Part shown: piece after piece, positions 54,101 through 64,000 of the stretch | How positions within the stretch are numbered: position 1 is the stretch's first letter | Layout of the letters: each line of letters starts with the position of its first letter | Assembly: GCA_026261815.1 (NCBI GenBank) | Contig: JAMPIT010000434.1 | Coordinates: 17,667,001 to 17,731,000, forward strand | Direction of reading: 5' to 3' | DNA from: Monarcha castaneiventris obscurior | Lineage: Eukaryota; Chordata; Aves; Passeriformes; Monarchidae | DNA: 64,000 nt | Notes under the pieces: generated by a model | What the model was told of the DNA's origin: nothing | What the model saw: only the letters and a program-made list of their open reading frames with translations | The model's database searches: none | Translations under genes and position numbers: made by a program

Positions 54101-57100
54101 ATCCCTCTTCTGCTCTATTCCTGGCATGACTGCAGTGCCAAGTCCTCCACGCAATGAATCACATCTGTTTGTACTTGTATGCCAGAACAGCAATTTTTAA
54201 ACTGCAGAGAGCAGACAACATGGCTTGGTGGCACTTCTGGGAGCCAGCATGACCTGTTGGGCAGCAGTGGGACTCAAAATGGCAGCAACATCACACAGGC
54301 TTTAAAAATGACCACACTGATGTGTTGCCACACAGGCAGCTCCGGATCCTGAGTGGGATTTGGTCACACAGGGTAGGGAGGCTGCAGGATATCCTCCCTC
54401 CAGCTGTGGCCAATGCCACAGGGACATCACTATATAATTTTATAATTCTTGTGATAGCATTGTCAGCTTTCAGATATTACAATGCTTCAATTCCAGTCAG
54501 TATCTGTAAGAATGTTATCGAGCAGCTTTTCTCCAAAGCTCTGCTGACAAGTTGTAACACTTCCTCCTCCTGCTCATCAGCTGAACTGAGGGCACTGAGC
54601 TCCTACCCTGAAGCCCTATCCCAAAAATTGAGCAAAACAAGGATCCAGGTGGTACAAGCACGGAGAGAGAACACAGTGATTAACTTCACAAAATGCAGCA
54701 TTCAACTGAATCATACCCAACACGTAGGCACCATAATGCAGTACCTACACATTCAGAGTTAGCTTCACATATTCGAGGAGCCAGTGCCACCCCCTGCCCT
54801 GCCCAATACACCCTGAGATGTTACATACAAGCTGAGGAAACCAAGAGACTTTTAAGATTAATATATTTGAAACATTTTTTGGGTTTTGTGTCTGTGTTGT
54901 TTTATAAGCCAGTAAGAGAGATCACAGGGTCCAGTGGCAAAAGTGGACAACAATCAAGGAAGCTAAAGGGGAATGTTCACTGTTGGACAGAGCATTTGGT
55001 TTATTACTAAAAAGATTCATGGAAAAGAATGGCTTAAACTGAAACGAGCACTTGGCAAGCAGGGAGATGCTACACTGGCATCCGAGGACAAGTCTTCATG
55101 GGAGAGTAGCTTCACTGGCTTTAAAAAAGTTTAACTTGGGTACCACAACCATCTGATCAAGCTGACATGAAGCTAACTTAGAATTAAAAATATCAGTTCT
55201 AAGTATACCTTGGCAGGGAGCAAGGCCAGTTAAAATCAATGCAATGGCAGCAAAAGAACAGGGAGTTTGCTTAAGGCCACACAAAATAAATGTCTTTGTC
55301 TTAAGACACGACTTTGGTTTCTCTTTCGCAAACACATCCGTTTGTGCTCACAGGAATCCCAAGTGTTTCAAAACCAGAGCTGAGGGGATTAATTTTCTGG
55401 AGGGATCCATGACTAAATGTGCCCTTGATAACTTCTGATCCCATTTTCCATTTGCCTTACCTGGTTATCTGGGTTGTTTACAGTGAAGTAGCCCACACAA
55501 ATAATGACTTCGTGTAGCAATCCTTCACAGGTATGCTGGGAGCAGTACCATAGCAGCGAGCTGATAATGTGCCTGAAGGCCAGAGACAGTCCTTCAGCTC
55601 CCACAATCGACTGAAAAAAAGGCCAAGAAACAGAAATTACACTCTAGCAGCATGTTCTAGAACTTGTATGAATTACATACACATCAGCTGCACCCTTCTG
55701 GGTTTTTTTGCAAAGTACAGACTATGTTCTTCGTTGTGAAAGGCCAGAATCTCTTTTTTCAGCCACTTATCGTTCACAACTGGAAAAGAACATTAAAAGC
55801 CACAGAAGCAAGAATAAATTCAAATTTTCAAGGGACACAGGAAAAACTGGATTCTGCTTATTTCACATTCAGTATACCGCTAGGTTGACCGTTTTATTTG
55901 ACATTCATTACATGATCCAGGAAATCTTCATAATATTTCTTAGAAATAAGCAAAAGAAACCAAACCATCTTCATTTCTGCAACAGAGCAAAATGCATTTC
56001 TCATTAATAACTCATGCTCTGAATGGAATACAATGATTAATAACAAATAATGGCTTTTCAAACATTAAAAAAAGTTAGAAACATCCAAAAGGAGAGAACA
56101 CTCAGCTGCAAAGCTTCTTGGGATGTTTTTTAAAAGTAGGCAAATTGCTGTAACGTGGAGATTCAGAATTAGATTTTATCTGTGCAGCCTACAGCCTCTA
56201 TTTAATAAACATGTCAAGCAGACAGAGCGACACAGGGTCAAAGGGGAAAACTAAAGCACAAGGAATGAGCATGACAGTCTCCTAACTCTAATGAAACAGC
56301 AATGCAAGCCTGAGAAAATCTCTTTCATTTCAGAGTTGTCTTCATTTTCTACCTTGTAGGCTGTGGTAAGTACATATACATAAATCCCAGGCTGTGGCAT
56401 AGTTTAGTCTTTCTGAACTCCAAATATACCCAGCAAAAGTAGAATCCTTGACAATGAAACCAGGCTCAGCTGAGGATACTTTCGATCTTGAACTTCAAGC
56501 ATTCTGGTAAGGCAGTATATTTTTGAAATTTAATGCCCGATACAGCCACCATTTACTGCTTTATGTCATGTAAATGCCATGTTCTCAGGTCCATCCTTAT
56601 TTAATTAGTGCTGTCCATGCATGCTGTGACCCAGCACTCTGGGTTTAACCTTCCCTGATAACAACAGGTCAAAGGGCACCTGAGTTTGTGTATAAAAGTT
56701 AAACTAATTTTTCAAGGAAACTATGCTTCCTTTTTAGCCAGAATTAATATCAGCTCAGGACCCTGTGCTGTTCCTCACTACCATCTTTCAATTGTTTAGA
56801 CTGTCAAATTAAATGAAATATATACCCATGAGCCATCTGTGCTAATACAAACTCGAGAATACCAGACCTCTTCTGTTAATCAGAACCCCCTACTCTATAG
56901 TCCTACTAATTTGTGATAAAACTATTCCTTAGAGATAATGATCACACAGTACATAAATGAGGTTTTTCCTTCTGCTGTCTGCCAGCCTGCTATGGCCCAC
57001 AGGGTCAGAATGTCCAGCAAACTGCCTCAGGTGTATGTTATTTTTAACATTACAGAAACAAATCACATTAATGCACTGAAAGGGAGAGTTGCTGAGGCTA

Positions 57101-58866
57101 CTCCAGGGTGCCTGTCCATCACAAACAACACCATGCCTACAATTCAGCAAACAGCTGAGTGGGTACCTCCTGAGCAGAGCCCAGTGTTGATGAACTGAGG
57201 GAGGCAATTCACACTGGTGGGGTTTTGGCCACCCTTCATGCAATAATTACTAACTGGAACCATTCTAGGTAGAACAAACTAACGGAGACCATGGGATTTG
57301 GAAGTTAATGCTGACTGTTTATTATAAATGCTGAGATATAACGGTGTTGGCAGAGGGATAAATACAGGTAGGGTAAGCAGAAGATGGTGTTTTAAGGATA
57401 ACAGTGGTCTCTTGGGATATCAGGGAGCAGCCCCCCAGCCAATGTGATTTGCTCTAGCTCCCCTGCAAGCTGTACGTGTCCCAGTTCAAGCCTGACCCTG
57501 GCATACACCTGTTATACCTACAGCCACCTATTAATAGCCTGTCTCAAACCAAGAGGTGCTCAATGACGTGTAGGAGAGAACTGCTTTGACTTACAGAAAG
57601 AAATGGGAGTCAGCAGTGTGTGCAATGAAACTCCAATAAATAGTCTGCTTCTGTCCCTGTAAAGAAACCTGGGCTGGACTGGGTCCTGCAGCTGCAGCCA
57701 CACAGATGAACACTGCTGCACACAGAACTCGCTGCTGTTGTTACAGATTAGTACCAAATGCACTGAAAATCCAAGGCAAGAAACATGAACTGAAGGAGCC
57801 ACACTAAATTCTTCACTTGTGAAAAGCTCTCGCTGAGTTTAATGCATTTCAGATGGAAAGTGTGGTACAACATATACAAATTACACATTAAATGAAAAAG
57901 AAACTTGTTCTGTTGAATTGTGTAAGATTGATGCTGCTAAGTGTGTTTCCAGAGCAATGCTTTCTGGCAGGTGTTTCATATTAACAATACAACTTCATCA
58001 ACTTACCTGAGAAATATACCAGTATTCATATGGCAAAAATTATTCATTTACACTTGAACTCTGTTCACAGACAAAGGTAAGCAGTCCTTCTCAGGACTCA
58101 AAATGCAGCATTTTGGATTTTTTTTTCTTTAATAAAAATTATGAAAACTTGTATTTCCAATTTTTGGTCAACAAAATTTTACTTGGTAAAAAAATATTAT
58201 CAGTTTCAGCTGCACAATCTTAAAGCAACTGGCCCCTGAAAGCACTGGAAAATGTAAAATGTGGTTATGATACAAGCAAATCCTTTCACTTAAGAAAAAG
58301 TTCTGTGCTTTTGATTAAATTTTCCTTTTTACACTTTTCAGGCTTATTAAACATAAAAAGCATTATGCCAGGAAAAAGTAAAAAAGAAGTCAGAAGACAT
58401 AATGGATTGGATTCAGCGTGTAATGTATTCTAAATTTTCACTTTTTGGTTAAATTAATCAGCCACAGCTATATGGTAGACATATCAACAGTAACAAATTT
58501 ATGCACGAAACCTAACATTTAACTGAAATTAAAAATCCCTTCAGTAACTAAGATCTTAAACTTAGTCCAAAGACATAATAAATAATTTAACATTTTCCCA
58601 CTACAAGAAGTTTTAAGACATCTGTTACCTGGAAGGCAGGCAGGTCAAGAACAGCAAAACTATTGAAGAAACGTAAACTCTGAATGGCAACCTGGACTGT
58701 GTTGGCGGCATAGCTGTCTTTAGGACTGGCTGTGTTTGGATCTGAGATGGTGCCGTGGAAAAGGACACAGTACAGCATGTGCAGGACTCCAACCAGATCC
58801 GTGGCCTGAAGAGCTGCTGTTAGTCCTGTGGGGTCCTGACGTGCGCTGTCAAATATGTTCCAGGAT
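36012..58866 (-). CDS. SCAPER: S-phase cyclin A-associated protein in the ER, C-terminal exons
   Basis: SCAPER is a large (about 1400 residue) protein first described as a cyclin A/CDK2 partner at the endoplasmic reticulum. It was later linked to tubulin mRNA decay through TTC5 and CCR4-NOT; both are published roles, not visible here. Five exons join in phase to about 241 codons and a stop, matching the conserved C terminus. Stretches include DPTGLTAALQATDLVGVLHM, SLAFRHIISSLLWYCSQHTC, SGRHPTVLQKLCQLPFQYF and DYLELSNRFPRQSWEEARQF, ending in FFLKK. The segment looks mainly alpha-helical. The next upstream exon was not identified, so the rest of the gene, including its zinc finger region and start, lies beyond 58866 and probably beyond the right edge. 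The gene converges on ISL2, as in human. Confidence 0.94.
36107..37711 (-). other. SCAPER: SCAPER last intron
   Basis: 1605 bp AT-rich intron with no recognisable feature. Confidence 0.8.
37712..37763 (-). CDS. SCAPER: SCAPER penultimate coding exon (52 nt)
   Basis: A 52-nt exon encoding DFAQSSSQMESQLSQQRG-like sequence. A CCACAG acceptor follows a pyrimidine tract, and the donor is GTATGT. It was found by phase: the exon at 40360 ends in phase 0 and the last exon needs one preceding base, and this exon supplies both. It is a Ser/Gln-rich, weakly conserved linker. Confidence 0.82.
37764..40359 (-). other. SCAPER: SCAPER intron
   Basis: 2596 bp intron. It contains a GC-richer patch at about 38160-38450 with a short tandem repeat; otherwise AT-rich with nothing recognised. 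Confidence 0.8.
38251..38297. repeat. Short tandem repeat of AGCTGTGCCCC
   Basis: Four near-perfect copies of an 11-13 bp unit around the E-box-like CAGCTG, in the GC-rich patch of a SCAPER intron. Confidence 0.7.
40360..40551 (-). CDS. SCAPER: SCAPER coding exon
   Basis: 192 nt, 64 codons, phase 0 at both ends. It begins IIVQSGRHPTVLQKLCQLPF, continues through FPSLIAACYNNPQNKIILEQ and ends CVLLATFIQ. TTTCAG acceptor and GTACTG donor. Nearly identical to human SCAPER as I recall it. Confidence 0.96.
40552..55460 (-). other. SCAPER: SCAPER 14.9 kb intron
   Basis: The flanking exons are adjacent in the protein (NPDNQ then IIVQSG), so no coding exon is missing here. The sequence is AT-rich with short CpG-bearing patches (46430-46530, 48720-49110 and 53990-54070) and a cluster of TAATTA motifs at 51713-51890. 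No transposon was recognised. The open frame at 41979-42473 has no domain or similarity that I know. Confidence 0.8.
51713..51890. promoter_or_regulatory. Candidate enhancer: octamer plus TAATTA cluster
   Basis: A perfect POU octamer ATGCAAAT (51756-51763) is flanked by TAATTA at 51721, 51786, 51804 and 51878 and by TTAATTAA at 51859. Such a mix of POU and LIM/paired-type homeodomain sites is typical of developmental enhancers. The function is inferred from motifs only. Confidence 0.4.
55461..55610 (-). CDS. SCAPER: SCAPER coding exon
   Basis: 150 nt, 50 codons, phase 0 at both ends, encoding SIVGAEGLSLAFRHIISSLL, then WYCSQHTCEGLLHEVIICVG, ending NNPDNQ. TTTCAG acceptor and GTAAGG donor. 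Confidence 0.96.
55611..58628 (-). other. SCAPER: SCAPER intron
   Basis: 3018 bp AT-rich intron with no recognised feature. Confidence 0.8.
58629..58866 (-). CDS. SCAPER: SCAPER coding exon (most 5' one found)
   Basis: 238 nt. One base completes a split codon, followed by 79 codons: SWNIFDSARQDPTGLTAALQ, then LVGVLHMLYCVLFHGTISD, ending FFNSFAVLDLPAFQ. TTGGCAG acceptor and GTAACA donor. It joins in phase to the exon at 55461-55610. Confidence 0.95.
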
Positions 58867-59792
58867 CTGCCAAAGAAACATTGAGCTGGCTGAGAGGGGA
58901 GCTCGCCCGGGAGGCAGCGTGGCCCGCGAGCCAAACGTCAGAGAAACACTCAGCTGGGAACAGGGGAAAAGCTGATGCCTCATGTGCCAGGAAACCACAG
59001 CATTTCCAGAAAATACTTCCAATAATTAGGGCACCGTCTCGTGCTCTCTTTAATTGCAGCGCAGCTGTATCGTTCAGAAGCTTGCTTCATATCTTTGTGC
59101 CCGTGCTCCTGATAGCAGCATGAAGTCTGGGGGCACTTTGGGAGCCTGTAGGGGCCCCATGCAAGCCCTGACTCAAGGCAGTAGCCTGCTCTCACCTTTC
59201 CTGCTTGCAATAGCAGCCAGCAGCAGTGGGAGAACTCCCTGGAGCCTTTCCTGCCACAGTGATGGGCTGCAGGCACTGGAACAAACTGCCTACCTAAGTA
59301 GTGAAATAAGTTACTGGGAACAGATGACCTTAATCAAATGGTTCTGCAGGAATTTAAGAATGAAGTGGTGGAGCAGTAGGAAACACACCACTTCTTACTT
59401 CAGTCTAATGCTGCTATGGGACACTGCAATAGGGCAGCAATGCACAAGTAAGCACAAAACCAGCACAGCTCATGCACACAGAAATTGGGCTTCTTTGCCA
59501 TCTTTTGGGGATGCACATAAGATAATGGAAAAGGTTTTTGATTATCTAGGGTATCAGCACAGACAGGCAAATAACTCAGGACTGCCCTTTCCATTCTCAC
59601 ATCCAGACTTTCAAAAGCACTTAACATAATCCCTCCATGATTTGTACTACTCATGTTTTTTCACATTATTAACAATCCAGAAGATGATGCAGAACAACTA
59701 CTCAGGAAGACTCAGAATATCACTACCCTGGAGGCTAAATAATGTGTAGAGGGTAGGCAAGTATAAAGTCAAGCCCCAAAATAATTCAACAA

Positions 59793-59935
59793 GTTTTATA
59801 TTATTTATTTTAATTATTTATATTTCTTTATATTTATATATTTTTATATATAGTTATATATTTTTATTTATTTTATTTTTATATATATATTTTTTCTATA
59901 TTTATTTATATTATTTATTTTATTTATTTATATTC
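59793..59935. repeat. A/T-only low-complexity block (TATTTAT-like)
   Basis: About 143 bp nearly free of G and C, made of degenerate TATTTAT and TATATATT units. It is likely an expanded and decayed AT microsatellite. Confidence 0.85.
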
Positions 59936-62900
59936 TCTGAGTTCTAATTCAAACCCATCACATAAATTACCTGAATTTCACTTTGGAAACACATTTGGTC
60001 AATACTGGTAATCAAAGGAAACACTAAAATAATAAAACACAGCAAACTGTAACAAGGAAAATATGCTACATCAAGGACTGTTTTTTACCTCATCTACTAC
60101 GTTTTCACCTTAAAAAAAAAAAAAGGAAGTATCGATATCAAAAGAGACTACAAAGATTAAGTGTATGTATTATTCTTTTTTATAATTAAAGGAAAATATG
60201 ACAGATTATATGAGAAAACGTTATAAAAGGACAGCTTAAATGAGAGTATTTTTCCCTTTTACAATCACTTAAAGCAAAGGAAATGGGAGTGAAAACCAGA
60301 ACCATTTTCTAAAATAATCTGTAAGTTGGAAGACCTCAGTTTAAGACAGCAAAGACCTCAGAGGGCTCAGAATACTCCTGCTGAGCAGAACCAGTAAGGA
60401 GCTTTCCCTTGACTAGAACAGCTCTCAATAATCACTTCTGTCTCTGTATCAGGAGCACCCTGCATCCCTCTGGTACAAACACTGGCTCCAGTGACAGTTC
60501 CAACACAGATCCTAGGCAGGCTGACTTATCCTGCTTTTTACAATTACAGACAGATGTCTTCAACGGAGAAACTAAACCATGAGCTCAGCAACTACCAAGT
60601 TTTGGCAATCATCACCTTGTTTTGTCATTTTCACTTTTCCTAGTGAAGCAAATAAAGCAGGTAAGAAACCATCACCTCACCCAAACCAATGTCTGTCCAT
60701 GAGAATTTGTTTGTTAACAGCACTCCACTGCTTCCTTGGACCAAAGGGAGAGAAAGAGGCAGAGCAGGATAATGAACCTGCATCTCCCAGGTCCCAGAGG
60801 AGCCCTGAGCTCAGGTGAATATGCCAGGACAGTGTTTGGGCTGTACACAACTTGGTCTACTGGCACCCATCCGTTTCCACCACTGTCCCCTCACATCCTT
60901 ACCTTTACAAAGCAGTTGCTCAGATGATATAAGGAGTGATCTCATCTGAAATTAGCATTTATGGGTATAATTTCTGAGTTACTTCTATTTACAGTCTCTG
61001 AATATTCAATGCTACTGAAAAAGCTATTCAGTACTGTACCCTCTGCTGCTACCTCCAGGATCAATGTCCCAGTCCTGCTTCAGGGATACCCATGCTGTAC
61101 AAAAACCACTCCAGACTGCACAAGTAGGCCACAAGTCTCTGAGAGAAGAATCAGATCTTTAGTAAAACAGTCAGAACAAAAGCAACATAGTTGTGTCTGT
61201 TTTCCTTAAGACCCTAAGATTTACTCCATAAAGAATAAAAAATGGAAAAAATACCAGAGTTTTAAGTGTGTTTGAGTGGGGCTACACTGCACGATTTATG
61301 GCATGGCTTTCCTTTCCCTACGCCTGGAACCCATGTCCCAAATCTTCATTTTTGAGCTCTGTGGTCTTTAAGTGAGTGTGTGTGAACAGAGTGAGCAGAG
61401 ACACTTCCTGAGCCATCACCTGGCTGTGCCAGCTGTGCCTTTAGGCAGATCCCTGCTGCAAAGTTCCAAGTCCTGCTGGCACATCAACCTGGCTGCAGGG
61501 GAGGCAGGAACCTGGATGGCTGCAGGAGGAGGGAGAGCTGACAGCTCTGGGACCACCATGAGCACAGCTTTGCTTTGTGTGTCTCTGGACTCCCCAGTAT
61601 TCCTCACGTCAAAATGCCTTCTGATGTCCAAGGATTTATTCTGCAGGATGCAGTAGCCAAAATGTGCTAACCATCACTTAGTTACACTCGACTAACTAGA
61701 ATGTTTATTGCCACAGGATCACATCAGAGCACAGTTCCTCTTGCCAGCTAGTATTTCCTAATTTCAGTCTTAGCTTTTTCAGCAGTACAAAACAGAAAAG
61801 TACACTCATAGTCAAATGATAACCCCAAATTAATTACTGCATATGATACCTCACAGAATTTCTCTTGACTCTGTGCAATGAGAAGATTGACCAATTTTAC
61901 CAAAGGTTAAAGTCAGATTGCTTTCAACTCTCACTCCATCATTATTTTTAAACAATTCCATATGAGAAAGCTTACATTGCTAGATGAAATCCTTTTACCA
62001 TTTTGTGCTGCTCTGGAGCAGAAAATGAATCAAAATGTACATAAAAAAGTCAACTGTAAAACAACTCTAAATGAAAGCATTAGTTTTTTCACAGAAAAGA
62101 CAAAAAATTTTGAAGTTGTACTACAGAACAAAACTGTTAAATAGAAATTAAAAATCTGTCTTCTAGATTTGATGGATTGAAGGAACTGCCAGAAACAATT
62201 TATTTTGGATGTTGCCTTTACTACAGTTAATATGTATATGAACAGGCCACTGGCTCCTGTTGAGTTGAACTATTGGTTACATCACTTTAAGCCTAAATGT
62301 TTACAGTAAGAAGGTAAAAGAAGTTGTTTGTACTTGCTGTGGGCTTTAAAATAGAAAAAAATCCATATGAGATGATGGAAAATAAAGCATGAACATCTGC
62401 ATCTACTGCTCTGAGTGATTTTTGTCAAGTCTGCACAACACTGGATTTCATACATTTAGCAGATTTTTTGTTCACTTGAAAAAGTAAGCCAAATGAAAAT
62501 TCAGTGCTGTTGGGACAGACTGAAGCAAAAACCCCTAAAAATCTTCATAACATGACAAGAAAACCAGACTTGACATAACTGAAGAGATGAGATTCCTATA
62601 GCTGCACTTCCTCATAATTCTCCTATTTAAAGAAACTTTGAGTCTGTAACAGCTGCAAAAGTAAAATAGTCACCATGGACAAAACCCCTTCAATTAATCC
62701 CTGAAGGGAAGCAAGACTCCCTGGATTTTTGACACTGGCTGATATAGCTGGGAAAACAAACAGCCTTTCAAACTTTACCAGTCTCTATAATTACGTGTTA
62801 AATATAAACACAGAAAAACAGACAAATATTTACATTACAGTCAAACAACCTGGAAGATCTTAAAAAAACAAAAAAAGGTTTAATGAAATGCACAGAATTT

Positions 62901-63837
62901 TCCTTATGGGTTGCCATTGTGATTTTCAGCTTGGCCACCATGGGGTCTCAGGAGTTGGTATGGGGTCTATGACTTACAAAAAGGGTTTAAGAATTTAAAA
63001 ATGTGGATCTAACCATCACAGGAAAGAAAGATACTAAACAGTGGTACTTCATTGCTTAAAATACACCACTATTTATTAAAAACAGGACTTCAATACAGCT
63101 TGATAAGAAACAGCATACTCTGCAGAACAGTATAAAACTACAATTTCTCCAAGCTTCAATATGAGCAAACTGTTTATATCTGAAAATATATTGTTTTAAA
63201 AACTGGCTGAGCTAACAAGCAGACAAGCCTCTCTAAGGGTATACATTATAATGTTTGTATATTTGAAATATATACTCCTGATTAAAAGCATGGAGTGAAA
63301 TGGAAACATGAGCTTCCAAGAGGCTTAGAATATAATCTGTTGGGGTTTTTTATTATTAGGATTTAAAAACTATCATCAGTACTTTTTGCTTCTAAATTAT
63401 TTTATTTAGAAAGAGATGTCAAAATAAAGTGGCAAAATAATAATAAAAGAAGAGCAAAGAAGAATTTAGCACCTGTCAGACCTTGCTACAATTCACACTG
63501 TCACGCCAGGGATTGCAGTGCTGCACAGAAGCGATGAAGTGAAACCTTTCAGTAATTTCAGACACCAGTTGGAGTTAGTTTACAGTACTTGCTGGAGCTG
63601 CTGTCCCTTGGAAGTGGTGAGAAGCACAACCAAGGTTCAGACAGACTTGCAGCTGATTCACCATCCAGCAGCCAAAACAGACATTATCTTAATTACTGTA
63701 ATAAAACTGGGAACAGACCAGCCCACTTCCTTGTGGATCTGTGACATGACAGGCTCTGTTTCCCTGGATCAGACCCTGCATCTGCAGCTTTCATCCACTG
63801 CAGCTTGTAACTCACAACTTCATCAGCTGCTGACACA

Positions 63838-63886
63838 CATTTTATTTATTTTATATATAGATAAATACATATATTTATATATATTC
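63838..63886. repeat. AT-rich microsatellite-like block
   Basis: About 50 bp of ATTTATTTTATATATAG-like sequence of the same type as the larger block at 59793. Confidence 0.7.
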
Positions 63887-64000
63887 CACCACTGGTTTGA
63901 GATAATGTATAACAGCAACAACTTAGTTCTGCACTGCTCTGACACTGTATTTTCCTGGGATAACAAGGAAGCCTGAAGGGATTTCTTAAATCAAGAAAAC

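Larger units (their letters stand above)
58867..64000 (-). other. SCAPER: SCAPER intron (partial, at least 5 kb)
   Basis: AT-rich sequence, no further SCAPER exon recognised. It includes an almost pure A/T block at 59793-59935 and a smaller one at 63838-63886. The open frame at 63518-63976 on the plus strand (152 codons) shows no domain and partly translates the smaller A/T block. Confidence 0.65.

Noticed and set aside
59054..59629. 191-codon plus-strand frame
   Set aside because: No domain, antisense to a SCAPER intron, no promoter or splice context.
63518..63976. 152-codon plus-strand frame
   Set aside because: Partly translates an AT microsatellite-like block, with no similarity that I recognise.

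Overview
The window is a stretch of vertebrate, almost certainly bird, nuclear genome. Genes are split into short exons with GT-AG introns. The one recognisable interspersed repeat is the 3' end of a CR1 retroposon, the typical avian element. Intergenic and intronic DNA is otherwise nearly free of transposons, and the gene starts lie in very GC-rich CpG islands. The species cannot be told from the sequence alone.

Three genes are present in the order ETFA (minus strand), ISL2 (plus strand), SCAPER (minus strand). From established knowledge, this is also the order and orientation on human chromosome 15q24. ETFA (about 1-21147) encodes the alpha subunit of the mitochondrial electron transfer flavoprotein. 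Coding exons 1-9 (codons 1-273 of about 334) are here, and the last exons lie beyond position 1. Its CpG-island promoter (about 20870-22150) carries a TCTCGCGAGA palindrome, two CCAAT boxes in opposite orientation and, just upstream, a 0.6 kb GC-rich minisatellite with a 19 bp unit. A 9.7 kb intergenic region follows (21148-30814). It contains AT-rich blocks packed with homeodomain-type TAAT/ATTA sites, which are candidate ISL2 enhancers.

ISL2 (coding 30815-33452) is complete in six exons. It encodes a 359-residue LIM-homeodomain transcription factor with two LIM domains, a homeodomain and a C-terminal LIM-binding segment. It sits in a CpG island, with a purine-rich tract upstream and a T/C-rich first intron. 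Downstream lies a second, unexplained CpG island (about 34200-35450) with a TATA/MEF2-like element.

SCAPER (from about 35670 to beyond the right edge) converges on ISL2. The window holds the last five coding exons found (about 241 codons of the C terminus), spread over 23 kb with one 14.9 kb intron. One part of that intron holds a perfect octamer plus several TAATTA sites. An inferred reading is that ISL2 regulatory elements extend into SCAPER, with SCAPER as a bystander gene.

No RNA gene, CRISPR array or prokaryote-like system was seen. The long open frames in the GC-rich parts are not credible genes. No wholly new biological system was recognised. The most interesting signals are the promoter minisatellite, the homeodomain-site clusters and the orphan CpG island.
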